The notes below the pieces were generated by a model that worked only from the letters and a program-made list of their open reading frames with translations, did no database searches and was not told the origin of the DNA. A DNA stretch of 64,000 nucleotides from Corynebacterium simulans (GTDB taxonomy: Bacteria; Actinomycetota; Actinomycetes; Mycobacteriales; Mycobacteriaceae). Positions 37,253 to 48,836 of the stretch are shown in pieces; within the stretch, counting starts at the first letter, position 1; every line of letters starts with the position of its first letter. The translations under genes and the position numbers were made by a program. The stretch is from assembly GCF_001586215.1 (NCBI RefSeq), contig NZ_CP014634.1, positions 1,736,001 through 1,800,000 of the forward strand, written 5' to 3'.

Positions 37253-37381
37253 AGGGCACCTTTCTGGTTGGGGTTAACCGGTTAGGGCGAAAACGACTAA
37301 AGCCGGCCACGATGGTGGTTCCATCGAGCCAGCTTAGTCAGGGTTCGTTAGAGGCGTGCTAAAGGTTTCCTAGTGGGTCCT

Positions 37382-39475
37382 TTAGCGGGTCGTGGTGATG
37401 ACCGTATCGCCAGCGGCGGCGTGGTTCAGACCAGCCGGGGTGACGGCGGACAGCGCCTTGGTGTTGGTGACGGCCAAGACGATGGTGGTGTCGTAGCCGG
37501 CTTCGGTGACCTTGGCAAAGTCAACGGTGGCAAGCAGCTCGCCCTGCTTGACCGTGTCGCCCTTCTTGACGGCTGGGGCGAAACCTTCGCCCTTCATCTT
37601 CACGGTGTTGATGCCGATGTGGACGAGGACCTCCACGCCGTCCTCGGTCTTGATGCCGTAGGCGTGGCCGGACTTCATGGCACTCATGACGGTGCCGCTG
37701 ACGGGGGCGTAGACCTCGTTGCTCTCGGGGACGATGCCCACGCCATCACCCAGTGTGCCGGCGGAGAAGACCGGGTCATCGATCTCAGCCATGGGGACAA
37801 CCTTGCCGGTCGACGGCGAAGCGATGTCGGTGGTGGTACCAGCGGCAGGCTCAGCCGCCTTGGCGGGGGCGTCTTCCTTGGTGGCCGTTGCGGTGGCAGC
37901 ACCGGCGCCAGCGCCGGCAGCGGTGGTTGCGGGGGCGTCGGCAAGCGCGGCGTTGTCGGCGGTGTTGGCGTTGTCGAGCTCGGCCTTTTCGGCTGCCTCG
38001 CGGGCGGCCTTAGCCTCAGCGCGCTCCTCCGGGGAGCGGTAGTCAGTGATGAAGACCGCCAGGAAGGCCACGACGAATGCCACAGCAATGGCGATGGCGT
38101 ACTTGGCCATCGGGCTAAACACAGAGATGGTGAGCACGGAGGTGAAGACGAAGGCATCCGTGGTGATGCCGTTGGAGCCCAGGGTCAAAAGTGCCACGGT
38201 CAGGCCACCGGCAAAGCAGCCCACCAGCATGCGCGGGTAGATGCGCTTGTAACGCAGGTGAATGCCGTAGAGAGAAGGCTCGGAGACGCCGCCCAGCAGG
38301 CCCGCAACCAATGCGGAGCCGGCGGTCTGACGCATCACGGTGTCTTTGTCGCGGATGGACAGTGCCAGCACGGCGGCGGTGGCGCCGAAGCAGGCGAAGT
38401 TCCAAGCACCCATTGGGCCCTGGATGAAGTCATAGCCCAAGGTCTGGATGTTTACCAGCATCAAGGCGTTCAGTGGCCAGTGCAGACCCAGCGGAACCAG
38501 GAACGGGTAGATCATCGGGATAGCCAGGGCGAAGACGAATGGAACGTTGTCATTCATCCAGGACAGGCCGGCGCCGATGCCGTTACCGGCCCATACGCCG
38601 AACGGGCCGATGATAAATGCCGTGAGAGGGATGACGATGAGCATAGTGAAGAACGGGACGAACACCATGTGCAGAGCCGAAGGAATGATCTTCTGGAAGA
38701 AGCGGTAGACCAGCGCTGCCACAAAAGCCATCATCAACGGCACGAAGACATTGCCGCCGTACCCCGGAAGCTGCATGGTCATGCCGAAGATAGGAATGGA
38801 GCACTGCTCGCTGCCCAACGTATCGTTGACCACGCACTGGACGGCAGGGTTCTCAGAAAGGCCCAAGAACTCCGGAGTCAGCAGGGCGGCCATGATGGCG
38901 CCCGGGACCCATGGGTCGATGCGCAGCTTCTTGCCGGCGTTGTAGGCCACCATCAGCGGCAGGAAGTAGAAGACGGAGCGCCACATGGCGTCGACGAAGA
39001 ACCACGAGGCGGGCTTGTCCTCGGCGCGGAAGTCGACGATTCCGAATGCGTCGAGGATCGACGCGAAGGCGATAATCAGCGAGGCGCCAAGCAACACACC
39101 CAGAATTGGCCGGAAAGAATCGGACAAGTACTCGAAGAACTCGTCCATAAAAGGAACCTTGCCCTTCGCCTTCGAGCGGGCCGCGGCTTTGATGTCCGCA
39201 TCCGAAGCGCCGCCGCCTTTCATCTCCGGCAAAGCGTTGATCTCGTCGTAGACGGTAGCGACGTCGCCACCGATAACTACCTGGTAATTTGAGCCGCCTT
39301 GCGGCACGGCGCCGAGCACCTTGGGGATGGCGTCGAGCGCTTCCTTGTCGGCTTTCGAGGCGTCGTTAAGCTGGAAGCGCAGGCGGGTGGCGCAGTGCGT
39401 GAAAGAGGCAATGTTTTGCGCGCCGCCGATGCCATCCAGGATGGCCTCAGCTGTAGAGCGCGTTTGCGTCGACAT
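37382..39475 (-). CDS. bglF: PTS beta-glucoside transporter, IIBCA (BglF-like)
   Basis: This ~697-residue sugar permease takes up and phosphorylates beta-glucosides. Domains in order are IIB with the phosphorylated Cys (FTHCATRLRFQL, ~30), IIC with about ten membrane segments (~110-470, containing GVSEPSLYGIHLRYKRIYPR), an Ala-rich linker, and IIA with the phosphorylated His in VEVLVHIGINTVKMKG. All phospho-acceptor residues are present. The ATG at 39475 is chosen over 39508 because GAAAGGAAATCTC lies just before it. No phospho-beta-glucosidase gene follows; bglG comes next. Expression is probably governed by the antiterminator site at 39557-39647. Confidence 0.93.
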   Translation of the reverse strand: MSTQTRSTAEAILDGIGGAQNIASFTHCATRLRFQLNDASKADKEALDAIPKVLGAVPQGGSNYQVVIGGDVATVYDEINALPEMKGGGASDADIKAAARSKAKGKVPFMDEFFEYLSDSFRPILGVLLGASLIIAFASILDAFGIVDFRAEDKPASWFFVDAMWRSVFYFLPLMVAYNAGKKLRIDPWVPGAIMAALLTPEFLGLSENPAVQCVVNDTLGSEQCSIPIFGMTMQLPGYGGNVFVPLMMAFVAALVYRFFQKIIPSALHMVFVPFFTMLIVIPLTAFIIGPFGVWAGNGIGAGLSWMNDNVPFVFALAIPMIYPFLVPLGLHWPLNALMLVNIQTLGYDFIQGPMGAWNFACFGATAAVLALSIRDKDTVMRQTAGSALVAGLLGGVSEPSLYGIHLRYKRIYPRMLVGCFAGGLTVALLTLGSNGITTDAFVFTSVLTISVFSPMAKYAIAIAVAFVVAFLAVFITDYRSPEERAEAKAAREAAEKAELDNANTADNAALADAPATTAAGAGAGAATATATKEDAPAKAAEPAAGTTTDIASPSTGKVVPMAEIDDPVFSAGTLGDGVGIVPESNEVYAPVSGTVMSAMKSGHAYGIKTEDGVEVLVHIGINTVKMKGEGFAPAVKKGDTVKQGELLATVDFAKVTEAGYDTTIVLAVTNTKALSAVTPAGLNHAAAGDTVITTTR

Positions 39476-39556
39476 GAGATTTCCTTTCGAACTTCTTACC
39501 GGGCGCAATGCAGTTCGCGACGTCCCTGGGGCCTACCCAGGAGGCTAAAAACTACA

Positions 39557-39580
39557 AAAGACCCAGGAAGCTGGGTCTTT
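39557..39580 (-). terminator. Leader terminator of the bgl permease gene
   Basis: On the minus strand AAAGACCCAG, loop CTTC, CTGGGTCTTT, then TG. The perfect 10-bp stem lies ~80 nt before the permease ATG, in the untranslated leader. It is the attenuator expected for a LicT/BglG-controlled operon. Confidence 0.8.
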
Positions 39581-39624
39581 GAATTTCACAGTTCAGTGGA
39601 ATGCGCAGCGCGCACAGCATCCTA

Positions 39625-39647
39625 GGTCTTGCCCGAAGTAACAATCC
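39625..39647 (-). promoter_or_regulatory. Ribonucleic antiterminator (RAT) site
   Basis: On the minus strand the site begins GGATTGTTAC and ends GGGCAAGACC, matching the BglG/LicT RAT consensus. It lies 44 nt upstream of the leader terminator. Its 3' end with the next bases (AAGACCTAGG) can pair with CCTGGGTCTT in the terminator's 3' arm, with one wobble, so folding of one structure would disturb the other. Confidence 0.75.
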
Positions 39648-39887
39648 TTATAAATTCAACCTACTCTGCGGCTCTCACTCTGAGCAATTTATGTGACTCA
39701 CCACACCACTTTTCCGGGCGGCTGGGCGATTGGAGGTTCCTAAATGTGTTTTAGATTGCACTAAGCCTTTTTAAAACGGCTAAATTCGGACATCTCCAGT
39801 ATGGTGAAGAGGTCACTGTATGTTGTGCCTCGTGACGCGCAACACACAACATCGTCTACTCTTTGGAAAGAGAAAGGCTAGCAGTAA
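39648..39887 (+). promoter_or_regulatory. bgl promoter (minus) and pta promoter (plus) region
   Basis: The gap between the divergent bgl permease and pta-ackA genes contains an 8-bp inverted repeat ATGTTGTG/CACAACAT (39820-39827 with 39845-39852, 17-nt centre) 36 nt before the pta ATG. It is a candidate operator. In C. glutamicum pta-ackA is under RamA/RamB and other regulators, but no exact consensus site was confirmed here. GAAAGAGAAAGG precedes the pta ATG. Confidence 0.5.
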
Positions 39888-41246
39888 ATGTCTTCACAGA
39901 ACTCCGCACTCGTGAGCGTCATTGGCCGTGGTTTTGACGGCCTCGATATCGCCTCCCTGGCAACCGACCTCGGCGCGACCTTCGCGCAGCTCGATGACCT
40001 GGGCACCACCCTGGACCAGATTCTGGTCACCGTTCCAGAAGGCGACGTCGTGTTGCAGGGCACGGGTGTGATGGACTTTGATGCCAAGGCCGCAGCGGCC
40101 CTGGGCATCCCGTTCGTTCTGATTTCCAACGCTCCGCAGCGAACCTCCGACCTGGCCCTTGCACATGCCCGTTCCCTGGGCGCTGAGGTAGTAGGCGCGT
40201 TTACCGACGTCGCGTCTGTCCCCGGTGCGCTCGCGGCCATCGAGTCCGTCGCGCCGGTCATGAGCGCGGAGGTCTTCCAGAAGCAGCTGCTCGACCAGGC
40301 CCGTGCCGCCGGTGCACACATCGTTCTGCCGGAAGGCGAGGATGACCGCATTATCGAGGCAGCCGGAGCGCTTATGGCGGGCAAGGTGGCGAAGCTGACC
40401 ATCCTGGGTGATGAGGCGGACGTCGCCAAGCGTGCGGAGCTCCTCGGCGTGGATCTCACCGGCGTAGACGTCATTGACCACCTGAACTCCCCGCTGGCAG
40501 AGGAGTTCGCGGCCGACTTCGCGGAGCTGCGCAAGAAGAAGGGCGTTACCCTCGAGCAGGCGCGCGAGACCATGAAGGATGTTTCCTACTTTGCCACCAT
40601 GATGGTGCACAAGGGCCTGGCAGACGGCATGGTTTCCGGCGCTGCGCACACCACCGCGCACACGATTAAGCCTTCCTTCCAGATCATCAAGACCGCGCCT
40701 GGTGCATCCGTTGTTTCCTCCATCTTTTTGATGGTGATGCGCGGACGCCTGTGGGCTTTCGGTGACTGCGCGGTCAACCCGAACCCGACCGCCGAGCAGC
40801 TGGGTGAAATCGCCGTGGTTTCTGCGAAGACCGCAGCGCAGTTCGGCATCGACCCACGCGTGGCCATGCTGTCTTACTCCACCGGCACCTCTGGCTCCGG
40901 CCCGGACGTCGACCGTGCAGTTGCTGCTGTTGAGGCTGCCCGCGGTATCGATTCCTCCGTCAAGGTGGATGGCCCGCTGCAGTTCGACGCCGCTTGTGAC
41001 CCAGGCGTTGCTGCCAAGAAGGCACCGGAGTCCGAGGTGGCTGGACAGGCAAACGTCTTCATCTTCCCGGACCTGGAGGCGGGCAACATCGGCTACAAGA
41101 CCGCCCAGCGTACCGGCGGCGCACTGGCAGTCGGCCCGATTCTGCAGGGCCTGAACAAGCCGGTCAACGACCTTTCCCGCGGCGCTACCGTTCCGGACAT
41201 CATCAACACCGTCGCAATCACGGCTATCCAGGCAGGAGTCAAGTAA
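39888..41246 (+). CDS. pta: Phosphate acetyltransferase (Pta)
   Basis: This 452-residue enzyme interconverts acetyl-CoA and acetyl phosphate. The N-terminal ~115 residues form a reduced regulatory domain, and the C-terminal ~330 are the PTA/PTB catalytic domain: GAHIVLPEGEDDRIIEAAG, MVSGAAHTTAHTIKPSFQII, RVAMLSYSTGTSGSGPDVD and VNDLSRGATVPDIINTVAIT. Length is close to that of C. glutamicum Pta. The stop TAA is directly followed by the ackA ATG, so the pair is translationally coupled. It provides acetate overflow or uptake together with ackA. Confidence 0.96.
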   Translation: MSSQNSALVSVIGRGFDGLDIASLATDLGATFAQLDDLGTTLDQILVTVPEGDVVLQGTGVMDFDAKAAAALGIPFVLISNAPQRTSDLALAHARSLGAEVVGAFTDVASVPGALAAIESVAPVMSAEVFQKQLLDQARAAGAHIVLPEGEDDRIIEAAGALMAGKVAKLTILGDEADVAKRAELLGVDLTGVDVIDHLNSPLAEEFAADFAELRKKKGVTLEQARETMKDVSYFATMMVHKGLADGMVSGAAHTTAHTIKPSFQIIKTAPGASVVSSIFLMVMRGRLWAFGDCAVNPNPTAEQLGEIAVVSAKTAAQFGIDPRVAMLSYSTGTSGSGPDVDRAVAAVEAARGIDSSVKVDGPLQFDAACDPGVAAKKAPESEVAGQANVFIFPDLEAGNIGYKTAQRTGGALAVGPILQGLNKPVNDLSRGATVPDIINTVAITAIQAGVK

Positions 41247-42467
41247 ATGGCCTACGTACTCGTTCTTAACTCAGGATCTTCCTCAGTCAAGTTCCAGCTG
41301 GTTGACCCAGCAGGCAAGGCTACCGACGCCCCGCTGGTCTCCGGCCTTGTGGAGCAGGTCGGCGAGCCGATGGGTGCCGTCACCGTCAAGACTGGTGGCG
41401 AGGAATACAAGGAAGAGCTGGAGATTCCTACCCACTCTTTCGGCCTGGAGCGCGCGTTCGACATTATGCATCAGCACAATGTCGGCCCGATGGACGTTGA
41501 GGTCATCGCTGTGGGCCACCGTGTTGTGCACGGCGGCCGCCTCTTCTCCGATCCACAGCTGATTACGGACCAGATTGAGTCCATGATTGAGGACCTCATC
41601 CCGCTGGCTCCGCTGCACAACCCGGCCAACCTGGACGGCATTCGCGTGGCTCGCAAGATGCTGCCGAACATCCCGCACGTGGCCGTGTTCGATACCGCGT
41701 TCTTCAACACCCTGCCGCCGGCTGCTGCGCTTTACGCCATCAACAACGAGGTGGCCTCCAAGTACGACATCCGTCGCTACGGCTTCCACGGCACCTCCCA
41801 CGAGTTCGTCTCCCAGCAGGTACCGCGCCTTCTGGATAAGGACCCGAAGCGCGTCAACCAGATCACGCTGCACCTGGGCAACGGTGCTTCGGCAGCCGCA
41901 ATCCGCCACGGCCGCCCGATTGACACCTCGATGGGCCTTACCCCGCTGGCTGGTCTGGCAATGGGTACCCGTTCTGGTGACATTGACCCGGGCATCATCT
42001 TCCACCTCTCCCGCCAGGCGGGCATGTCTATCGATGAGATTGACAACCTGCTCAACAAGCAATCCGGTGTGAAGGGCATTTCTGGCGTCAACGACTTCCG
42101 TGTGCTGCGTGAGCGCATCGAAGCCGAGGACCAGGATGCATGGCTGGCATACAACATCTACATCCACCAGCTGCGCCGCTTCATCGGCTCGTACATGATT
42201 GCGCTGGGCCGCCTGGATGCGATCACCTTCACCGCGGGTGTGGGCGAAAACGACACTGAGGTGCGCCAGGATTCGCTGTTCAACCTGGGAATGTATGGCA
42301 TCCACTTTGATAAGGAAGCAAACCTTGTCCGCTCGAAGGAGCCGCGCATGATTTCCACGCCGGACTCGCCGGTCAAGGTCTTCGTGGTGCCGACCAACGA
42401 GGAGCTGGCTATCGCACAGAAGTCCGCTGAAATCGCCGATATGGCGCGTGAGGCGGGGCTGTACTAG
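41247..42467 (+). CDS. ackA: Acetate kinase (AckA)
   Basis: This 406-residue ASKHA-fold kinase makes ATP from acetyl phosphate, or acetyl phosphate from acetate and ATP. Motifs are [18 protein letters not shown] at the N-terminus, [11 protein letters not shown] (Arg and His of the active site), [23 protein letters not shown] and [31 protein letters not shown] marks the C-terminal half. Length is typical. The ATG follows the pta stop without a gap. A 13-bp hairpin ends the operon at 42478-42507. Confidence 0.97.
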   Translation: MAYVLVLNSGSSSVKFQLVDPAGKATDAPLVSGLVEQVGEPMGAVTVKTGGEEYKEELEIPTHSFGLERAFDIMHQHNVGPMDVEVIAVGHRVVHGGRLFSDPQLITDQIESMIEDLIPLAPLHNPANLDGIRVARKMLPNIPHVAVFDTAFFNTLPPAAALYAINNEVASKYDIRRYGFHGTSHEFVSQQVPRLLDKDPKRVNQITLHLGNGASAAAIRHGRPIDTSMGLTPLAGLAMGTRSGDIDPGIIFHLSRQAGMSIDEIDNLLNKQSGVKGISGVNDFRVLRERIEAEDQDAWLAYNIYIHQLRRFIGSYMIALGRLDAITFTAGVGENDTEVRQDSLFNLGMYGIHFDKEANLVRSKEPRMISTPDSPVKVFVVPTNEELAIAQKSAEIADMAREAGLY

Positions 42468-42477
42468 TCCGCGTTTG

Positions 42478-42507
42478 GAAGGGGCCAACCTGGTGGTTGG
42501 CCCCTTC
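42478..42507 (+). terminator. pta-ackA terminator hairpin
   Basis: GAAGGGGCCAACC (42478-42490), loop TGGT and GGTTGGCCCCTTC (42495-42507) form a perfect 13-bp stem starting 11 nt after the stop. No T-run follows, which is common in high-GC actinobacteria. Confidence 0.7.
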
Positions 42508-42590
42508 GTCGCGATGAGTTATCCACAGATTTGACCTGTTGCGCCAATTCCCTCTTGCGCTAGTACTGGCCCTGCTAGTGGACTAGCCCT

Positions 42591-43448
42591 ATGGAACAAT
42601 TCGGGGGAGTAGTAGAAGGGCAGTCGCTGCCTTGGCATGAAGAGCAGCTGGCGCGGTGTTTGCGGGCGGGCCATAGTGCTAGGCGGGCGGTTCTCGTAGG
42701 AGTTTCGGCGGCGCGGGTGCATGGGCTGTGGGTCCTCCCGCCGCGGTGCGGCGAGGAGCCGGTGATGCTCGCTCTGCGCTCCGGCGTTATGCCGCCACGG
42801 AGAGACTGGGGCCACGGCCGAAGCTACAAGAAGATGCGTCTGCCAGATTCTATGGTCGAGAAGGTTCAGGGCGTTCGCGTGACGTCTGCTTTGCGCGCCG
42901 CGTTGGATGTCGCGCGCTTCGAAGGCTGGATTCGCGGCTTCGTGGCGCTCGAATCATGGTTCCGGATGCACCCTGAACTCGATGTCGAGGCTGCCAAGGC
43001 TATGGCAATGGATTGCCTCGAAACTATGGGGCGGGTCAAAGATATCGCTGAAGCACGTCGAGCTATATCGCTTCTTTCTGGTCAATGCGAGTCGCCCTAC
43101 GAGGCATTATGCATCGCGTTATTGGCACACGCAAAGATGGGTCATTCCATCCAACAGCAAGTCTGGGTGATTCCCAGTGTTCGGGTTGATGTTCTGATTG
43201 ATGGTTGGCTGGTATTGGAAATTGATGGAGCCGTGAAGTATGACGGCGAAACCTATGACTCGGATACCCGGCGGGTAATCGTGGAAGAGCGTCGCCGCGA
43301 GGTGCGATTGCAGAATGCCGGCTACACGGTATTCCGTGTGACTTCGACTGAGCTGTTTCATCAGCCGCAGAAGTTCCTCGCAGATTTGCGGGCAACTTGG
43401 GTGTCTGGCCGTGAGCGGGGACTGCAGCAAGTGGTGCGCCAGGCGTAG
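42591..43448 (+). CDS. DUF559-type putative nuclease-fold protein with AbiEi-like N-terminus
   Basis: This 285-residue protein has a basic N-terminal half (~1-150) that looks like the AbiEi antitoxin-type domain often fused to this family (RAGHSARRAVLVGVSAARVH, then GVRVTSALRAALDVARFEGW). The C-terminal ~110 residues have the DUF559/very-short-patch-repair-like pattern: ESPYEALCIALL, VDVLIDGWLVLEIDGAVKYD and ERRREVRLQNAGYTVFRVTS, consistent with a PD-(D/E)xK nuclease fold (D in VDVL, E-I-D, then R and K). The biological role is unknown. Such genes are frequent in actinobacteria. ATG 42591 has no clear Shine-Dalgarno site. Confidence 0.7.
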   Translation: MEQFGGVVEGQSLPWHEEQLARCLRAGHSARRAVLVGVSAARVHGLWVLPPRCGEEPVMLALRSGVMPPRRDWGHGRSYKKMRLPDSMVEKVQGVRVTSALRAALDVARFEGWIRGFVALESWFRMHPELDVEAAKAMAMDCLETMGRVKDIAEARRAISLLSGQCESPYEALCIALLAHAKMGHSIQQQVWVIPSVRVDVLIDGWLVLEIDGAVKYDGETYDSDTRRVIVEERRREVRLQNAGYTVFRVTSTELFHQPQKFLADLRATWVSGRERGLQQVVRQA

Positions 43449-43477
43449 GCGTTTTCGCGTTTCCTCTCACCAGGGAT

Positions 43478-43716
43478 CCTCACCATTTGCAGGTAGTTGG
43501 CTTAAATGGTGAGGTCGAGCTGTAACTCCTGTGACTGACGTCGTCTGCTGGGGCTGGTGATCGCTCACCTCACCATGTGGTCCTCACCATTTGGGCTGCG
43601 GCACGACGTGAATAGTCAAATGGTGAGGTCGCGATGTGGCTAGTGGAGTCAGTGTTCATGGTTGGGGCTAGTGATGGCTATTGAGGTGACGTTCGGGACG
43701 GTTGACCTCACCATTT
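43478..43716. repeat. Dispersed intergenic repeat (AAATGGTGAGGT family), locus 3, multi-copy
   Basis: Six cores are seen: reverse copies at 43478-43488, 43567-43578 (one mismatch), 43582-43592 and 43704-43716; forward copies at 43504-43516 and 43618-43630. The pairs 43504/43567 and 43618/43704 make two inverted repeats with centres of 50 and 73 nt, as at loci 1 and 2. The 327-bp gap between these convergent genes holds nothing else recognisable. Confidence 0.88.
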
Positions 43717-43775
43717 GGAAGGGCAGACATGGCGGAAGGCAGAGCCATCGAGGGGAGCCGCGGAGGCGGCCCAGG

Positions 43776-46262
<2,487 letters not shown>

Positions 46263-47270
46263 TTATGCCTCCTCATCGTTTACGTAGTCAGGGCTGCCCA
46301 AAGCCGGCTTGGGCAGGTAGTCACCGAGCCAGCGATCAAAAATCTTGTCCCAGGCGCCGTCGCTGCGGATGCGCTCCAGGGTGGAATTGACCTGGCGCAG
46401 CAGCGGCCGCGAATCATGGGTGGAATCGGGCTTGCGCACGGCCACGCCGTAGTCCTCCGTGGTCAGCGGCTCGCCGACGATCGAGGTATAGGAGTCTTGG
46501 GCCACCATGCCGGAGAGGAGAGCGTCGTCAGCCACCACGCCGTCGACCTGGTTGAGCTGCAGCGCCATGAGGCAGTCTCCCCAGGCGCGGGTCTGCAGGA
46601 TATTCGCGGTGGAGGCCGCACGGCGGATGGTGTCCACGATGGTGGAGCCCTGGACCGCGCACAGCGTCTTGCCAGCGGTGTCATCGATGGAGCGGATGCC
46701 GGAGCTGGTCAGCACCAAAAGGCGGGTCTTGGTGGTCATATACGGCGCGGAGAACGCAACCTCACGCTGACGCTCGGCGCTAATGGACATCGTGCGAATG
46801 ACAATATCCACGCTTTCATCGTTGAGCGCTCTCGTGCGCTCTGAGGACTCGACGAAGCGGAAGTCAACCTTGTCCGGGTCGCCGAAGATATCGCGGGCAA
46901 TCTCGCGTGCGATATCCACCTCAAAACCACGTACCTCGCCCGTGGCGGTGTCGCGGTAGCTCATCAGGTTATTGGAGCGGTCCACGCCGACGATGATGCG
47001 CCCGCGTTTATAAATGGCAGGAATTCTTTCCTTCGCGCTCTTGCCGTCCGGTTTGTAGGTGCCCTTCAGCGGCGTGTCCAATACCGGCCGGGGCTCGGCG
47101 CTGCCGGCGGGCTCGAAGATGGAGTTATCGGGAAGGGGAGGGCCTGCCTCCGCGTCTAAGGAAGCGCGCGGAATCCTTTCTTCCTCGCTGCCTAAATCGG
47201 GGACACCGCAGGAGGCGGCACACAGGGCGGCCGCAGATAAGACGGCTAGAAGGCGAGTGGAATGAGCCAT
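46263..47270 (-). CDS. glnH: Glutamate-binding lipoprotein GlnH
   Basis: This 335-residue periplasmic solute-binding protein has a lipobox in AALCAASCGVPD (Cys ~21). Family-3 features are IIVGVDRSNNLMSYRDTATG, EVRGFEVDIAREIARDIFG and ALNDESVDIVIRTMSIS. In mycobacteria and corynebacteria GlnH senses aspartate/glutamate and passes the signal through GlnX to PknG, rather than serving an ABC importer; no transporter genes are adjacent here. The ATG at 47270 shares one base with the glnX stop (TAATG). pknG follows within 3 nt. Confidence 0.93.
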   Translation of the reverse strand: MAHSTRLLAVLSAAALCAASCGVPDLGSEEERIPRASLDAEAGPPLPDNSIFEPAGSAEPRPVLDTPLKGTYKPDGKSAKERIPAIYKRGRIIVGVDRSNNLMSYRDTATGEVRGFEVDIAREIARDIFGDPDKVDFRFVESSERTRALNDESVDIVIRTMSISAERQREVAFSAPYMTTKTRLLVLTSSGIRSIDDTAGKTLCAVQGSTIVDTIRRAASTANILQTRAWGDCLMALQLNQVDGVVADDALLSGMVAQDSYTSIVGEPLTTEDYGVAVRKPDSTHDSRPLLRQVNSTLERIRSDGAWDKIFDRWLGDYLPKPALGSPDYVNDEEA

Positions 47271-48730
47271 TAGAGGTACTCCTGGAGTCGCGGACGAATA
47301 CCCAACCAGACGGCGATGATAGCGCCCATGGTCAGCAAGAATACGGCCGTGGCCACCATGGTCATCGCGTTGAGGCCTTCTTCCAGATAGGAACGCATGG
47401 CCTCGCGCGCCTCGCCGATGAGCTCCGCCAGCGCGGAATCCACGTCGTTGAAGGAGCTCGCGGTGGTCGGAGCGCCGTCCGGGGTAATCGCCGTGGCTTC
47501 GTGGATAGCGTCGTCATAGTGGCCGTCGGCAAGCGCGTTCATGAAGACCTCGTGCGAGGCCTCCCATTCTTTGGTGGCGCTTTGTGCGGCTGGCAGGAGG
47601 GCGGGATCGGTGACGGGAATGTCGTTGTCGGCAAGCGCGGCTTCGTAGTCCTCGAGGGCCTGGTTGATGGAATAGACCGTCGAGCCAAAGCGCACCGTCA
47701 TGTCGGACTCGGAGGAGCGCAGGACCAGCGCCAGGGTCTCCGAGGTGCGGGTCTGCTGGGCCTCAATCCGGGAGGCGGTGAGCGAGTCCCACGGACGGGA
47801 GACCGTTTCGAAGCCGTGATAGCCGGAGCTCCAGGTGGCGAAGTTCGCCATCGCGGCCCAGGAAAGCGCCAGGAAGAGCAGCACGCTGGCGGCCAAGAAG
47901 CCACGGTTGAAGCGGCGGCGCGTCAGGCGCCACAGCCACCACTGCGCGACAAAGAGGAAGAAAAGCGCCGCCACTAAGCCGGAAAGCGGGACCCACTGGG
48001 GGCTGGTCAGGCGCTGCTGTTGCTCCTTGACCTTGGCCGTGGTGAGTGAGAAAAGCTCGGCGGCCGCGGGCAGGATCTTGTCACTCATCAGCGAAGAGGC
48101 GTTGGACATATACGAGTTCGCCACCGCATTGCCCGCGCGGTGGTTGGTTCGCGCCTTTTCCACCAGGGCGGTATAGACGGGCAGCTCGCGCTGGATAAAG
48201 GTGACCAGCTCGCGAATGCGGGCGTCGTTAGTGTTGGTGCCCAAAACGGACTCGGTGGCCGCCACGGAGGCAGCGTCGATGGCCTTGTTATAGCGCTTGC
48301 GGTTGATCTCGGAGTCCACGCCCGCCTGGACGAAGCCCGTGGTGGCGACGGTATCCGCCAGCGAAAGGTTGGTGTAGAGGTGGTGCGCCGCGTTAGACAT
48401 CGGCTCGGTGGAATTGAGCAGCTCGTCCAAGGCCTCGTGGCGGCTGGCGGAAGTATTCGACATCGACAAGCCGGCGGCGGCGAGCGCCACCGTCAGAATC
48501 ACAGTGACGGTAAAAAGCTTGCCTGGGGTAGTGGCCGCGAAGTGGTAGAGACGGCGGGCCAACCGCGCCGGGCCAGCGAAGGAGTTCATGGCCAGCTGCG
48601 TGGCGTTGTTGAAGGCCGGGGTAGCGGGCTCGGTGACTTCGTCGAGCCAGTGATCGCCTGGATGCGCTTCGTGCGCGGCCGGATGCTCGCTGGGACGTGC
48701 GGCAGCATCCTCCAACCCTGTGCCAGTCAT
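47270..48730 (-). CDS. glnX: GlnX-type membrane sensor protein
   Basis: This ~486-residue membrane protein has four hydrophobic segments: one near residue 60 (LFTVTVILTVALAAAGL), a long extracytoplasmic stretch, two close together in the middle (PLSGLVAALFFLFVAQWWLW and FLAASVLLFLALSWAAMANF), a second outer stretch, and one near the C-terminus (MVATAVFLLTMGAIIAVW). It links GlnH outside to PknG inside. ATG 48730 is chosen because TATTCT (minus strand, 48743-48738) ends 7 nt upstream; the alternative ATG 48736 gives two extra residues. A longer frame to 49114 crosses the divergent NUDIX gene and is rejected. Confidence 0.88.
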   Translation of the reverse strand: MTGTGLEDAAARPSEHPAAHEAHPGDHWLDEVTEPATPAFNNATQLAMNSFAGPARLARRLYHFAATTPGKLFTVTVILTVALAAAGLSMSNTSASRHEALDELLNSTEPMSNAAHHLYTNLSLADTVATTGFVQAGVDSEINRKRYNKAIDAASVAATESVLGTNTNDARIRELVTFIQRELPVYTALVEKARTNHRAGNAVANSYMSNASSLMSDKILPAAAELFSLTTAKVKEQQQRLTSPQWVPLSGLVAALFFLFVAQWWLWRLTRRRFNRGFLAASVLLFLALSWAAMANFATWSSGYHGFETVSRPWDSLTASRIEAQQTRTSETLALVLRSSESDMTVRFGSTVYSINQALEDYEAALADNDIPVTDPALLPAAQSATKEWEASHEVFMNALADGHYDDAIHEATAITPDGAPTTASSFNDVDSALAELIGEAREAMRSYLEEGLNAMTMVATAVFLLTMGAIIAVWLGIRPRLQEYL

Positions 48731-48836
48731 TCCCATAGAATAGCGCAGTTCCGCGCCGCTTTGGTGATGCACGCCACCGCTGTGCGCTGTCGCTGCACGC
48801 TGTCGCATGCAGCGAGAGGATCGTAGGATGGGCGCC

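Noticed and set aside
37373..39292. A 639-codon plus-strand frame opposite the bgl permease
   Set aside because: It is rich in Gly, Arg, His and Asp with no fold signature. The permease on the minus strand has complete IIB, IIC and IIA motifs.
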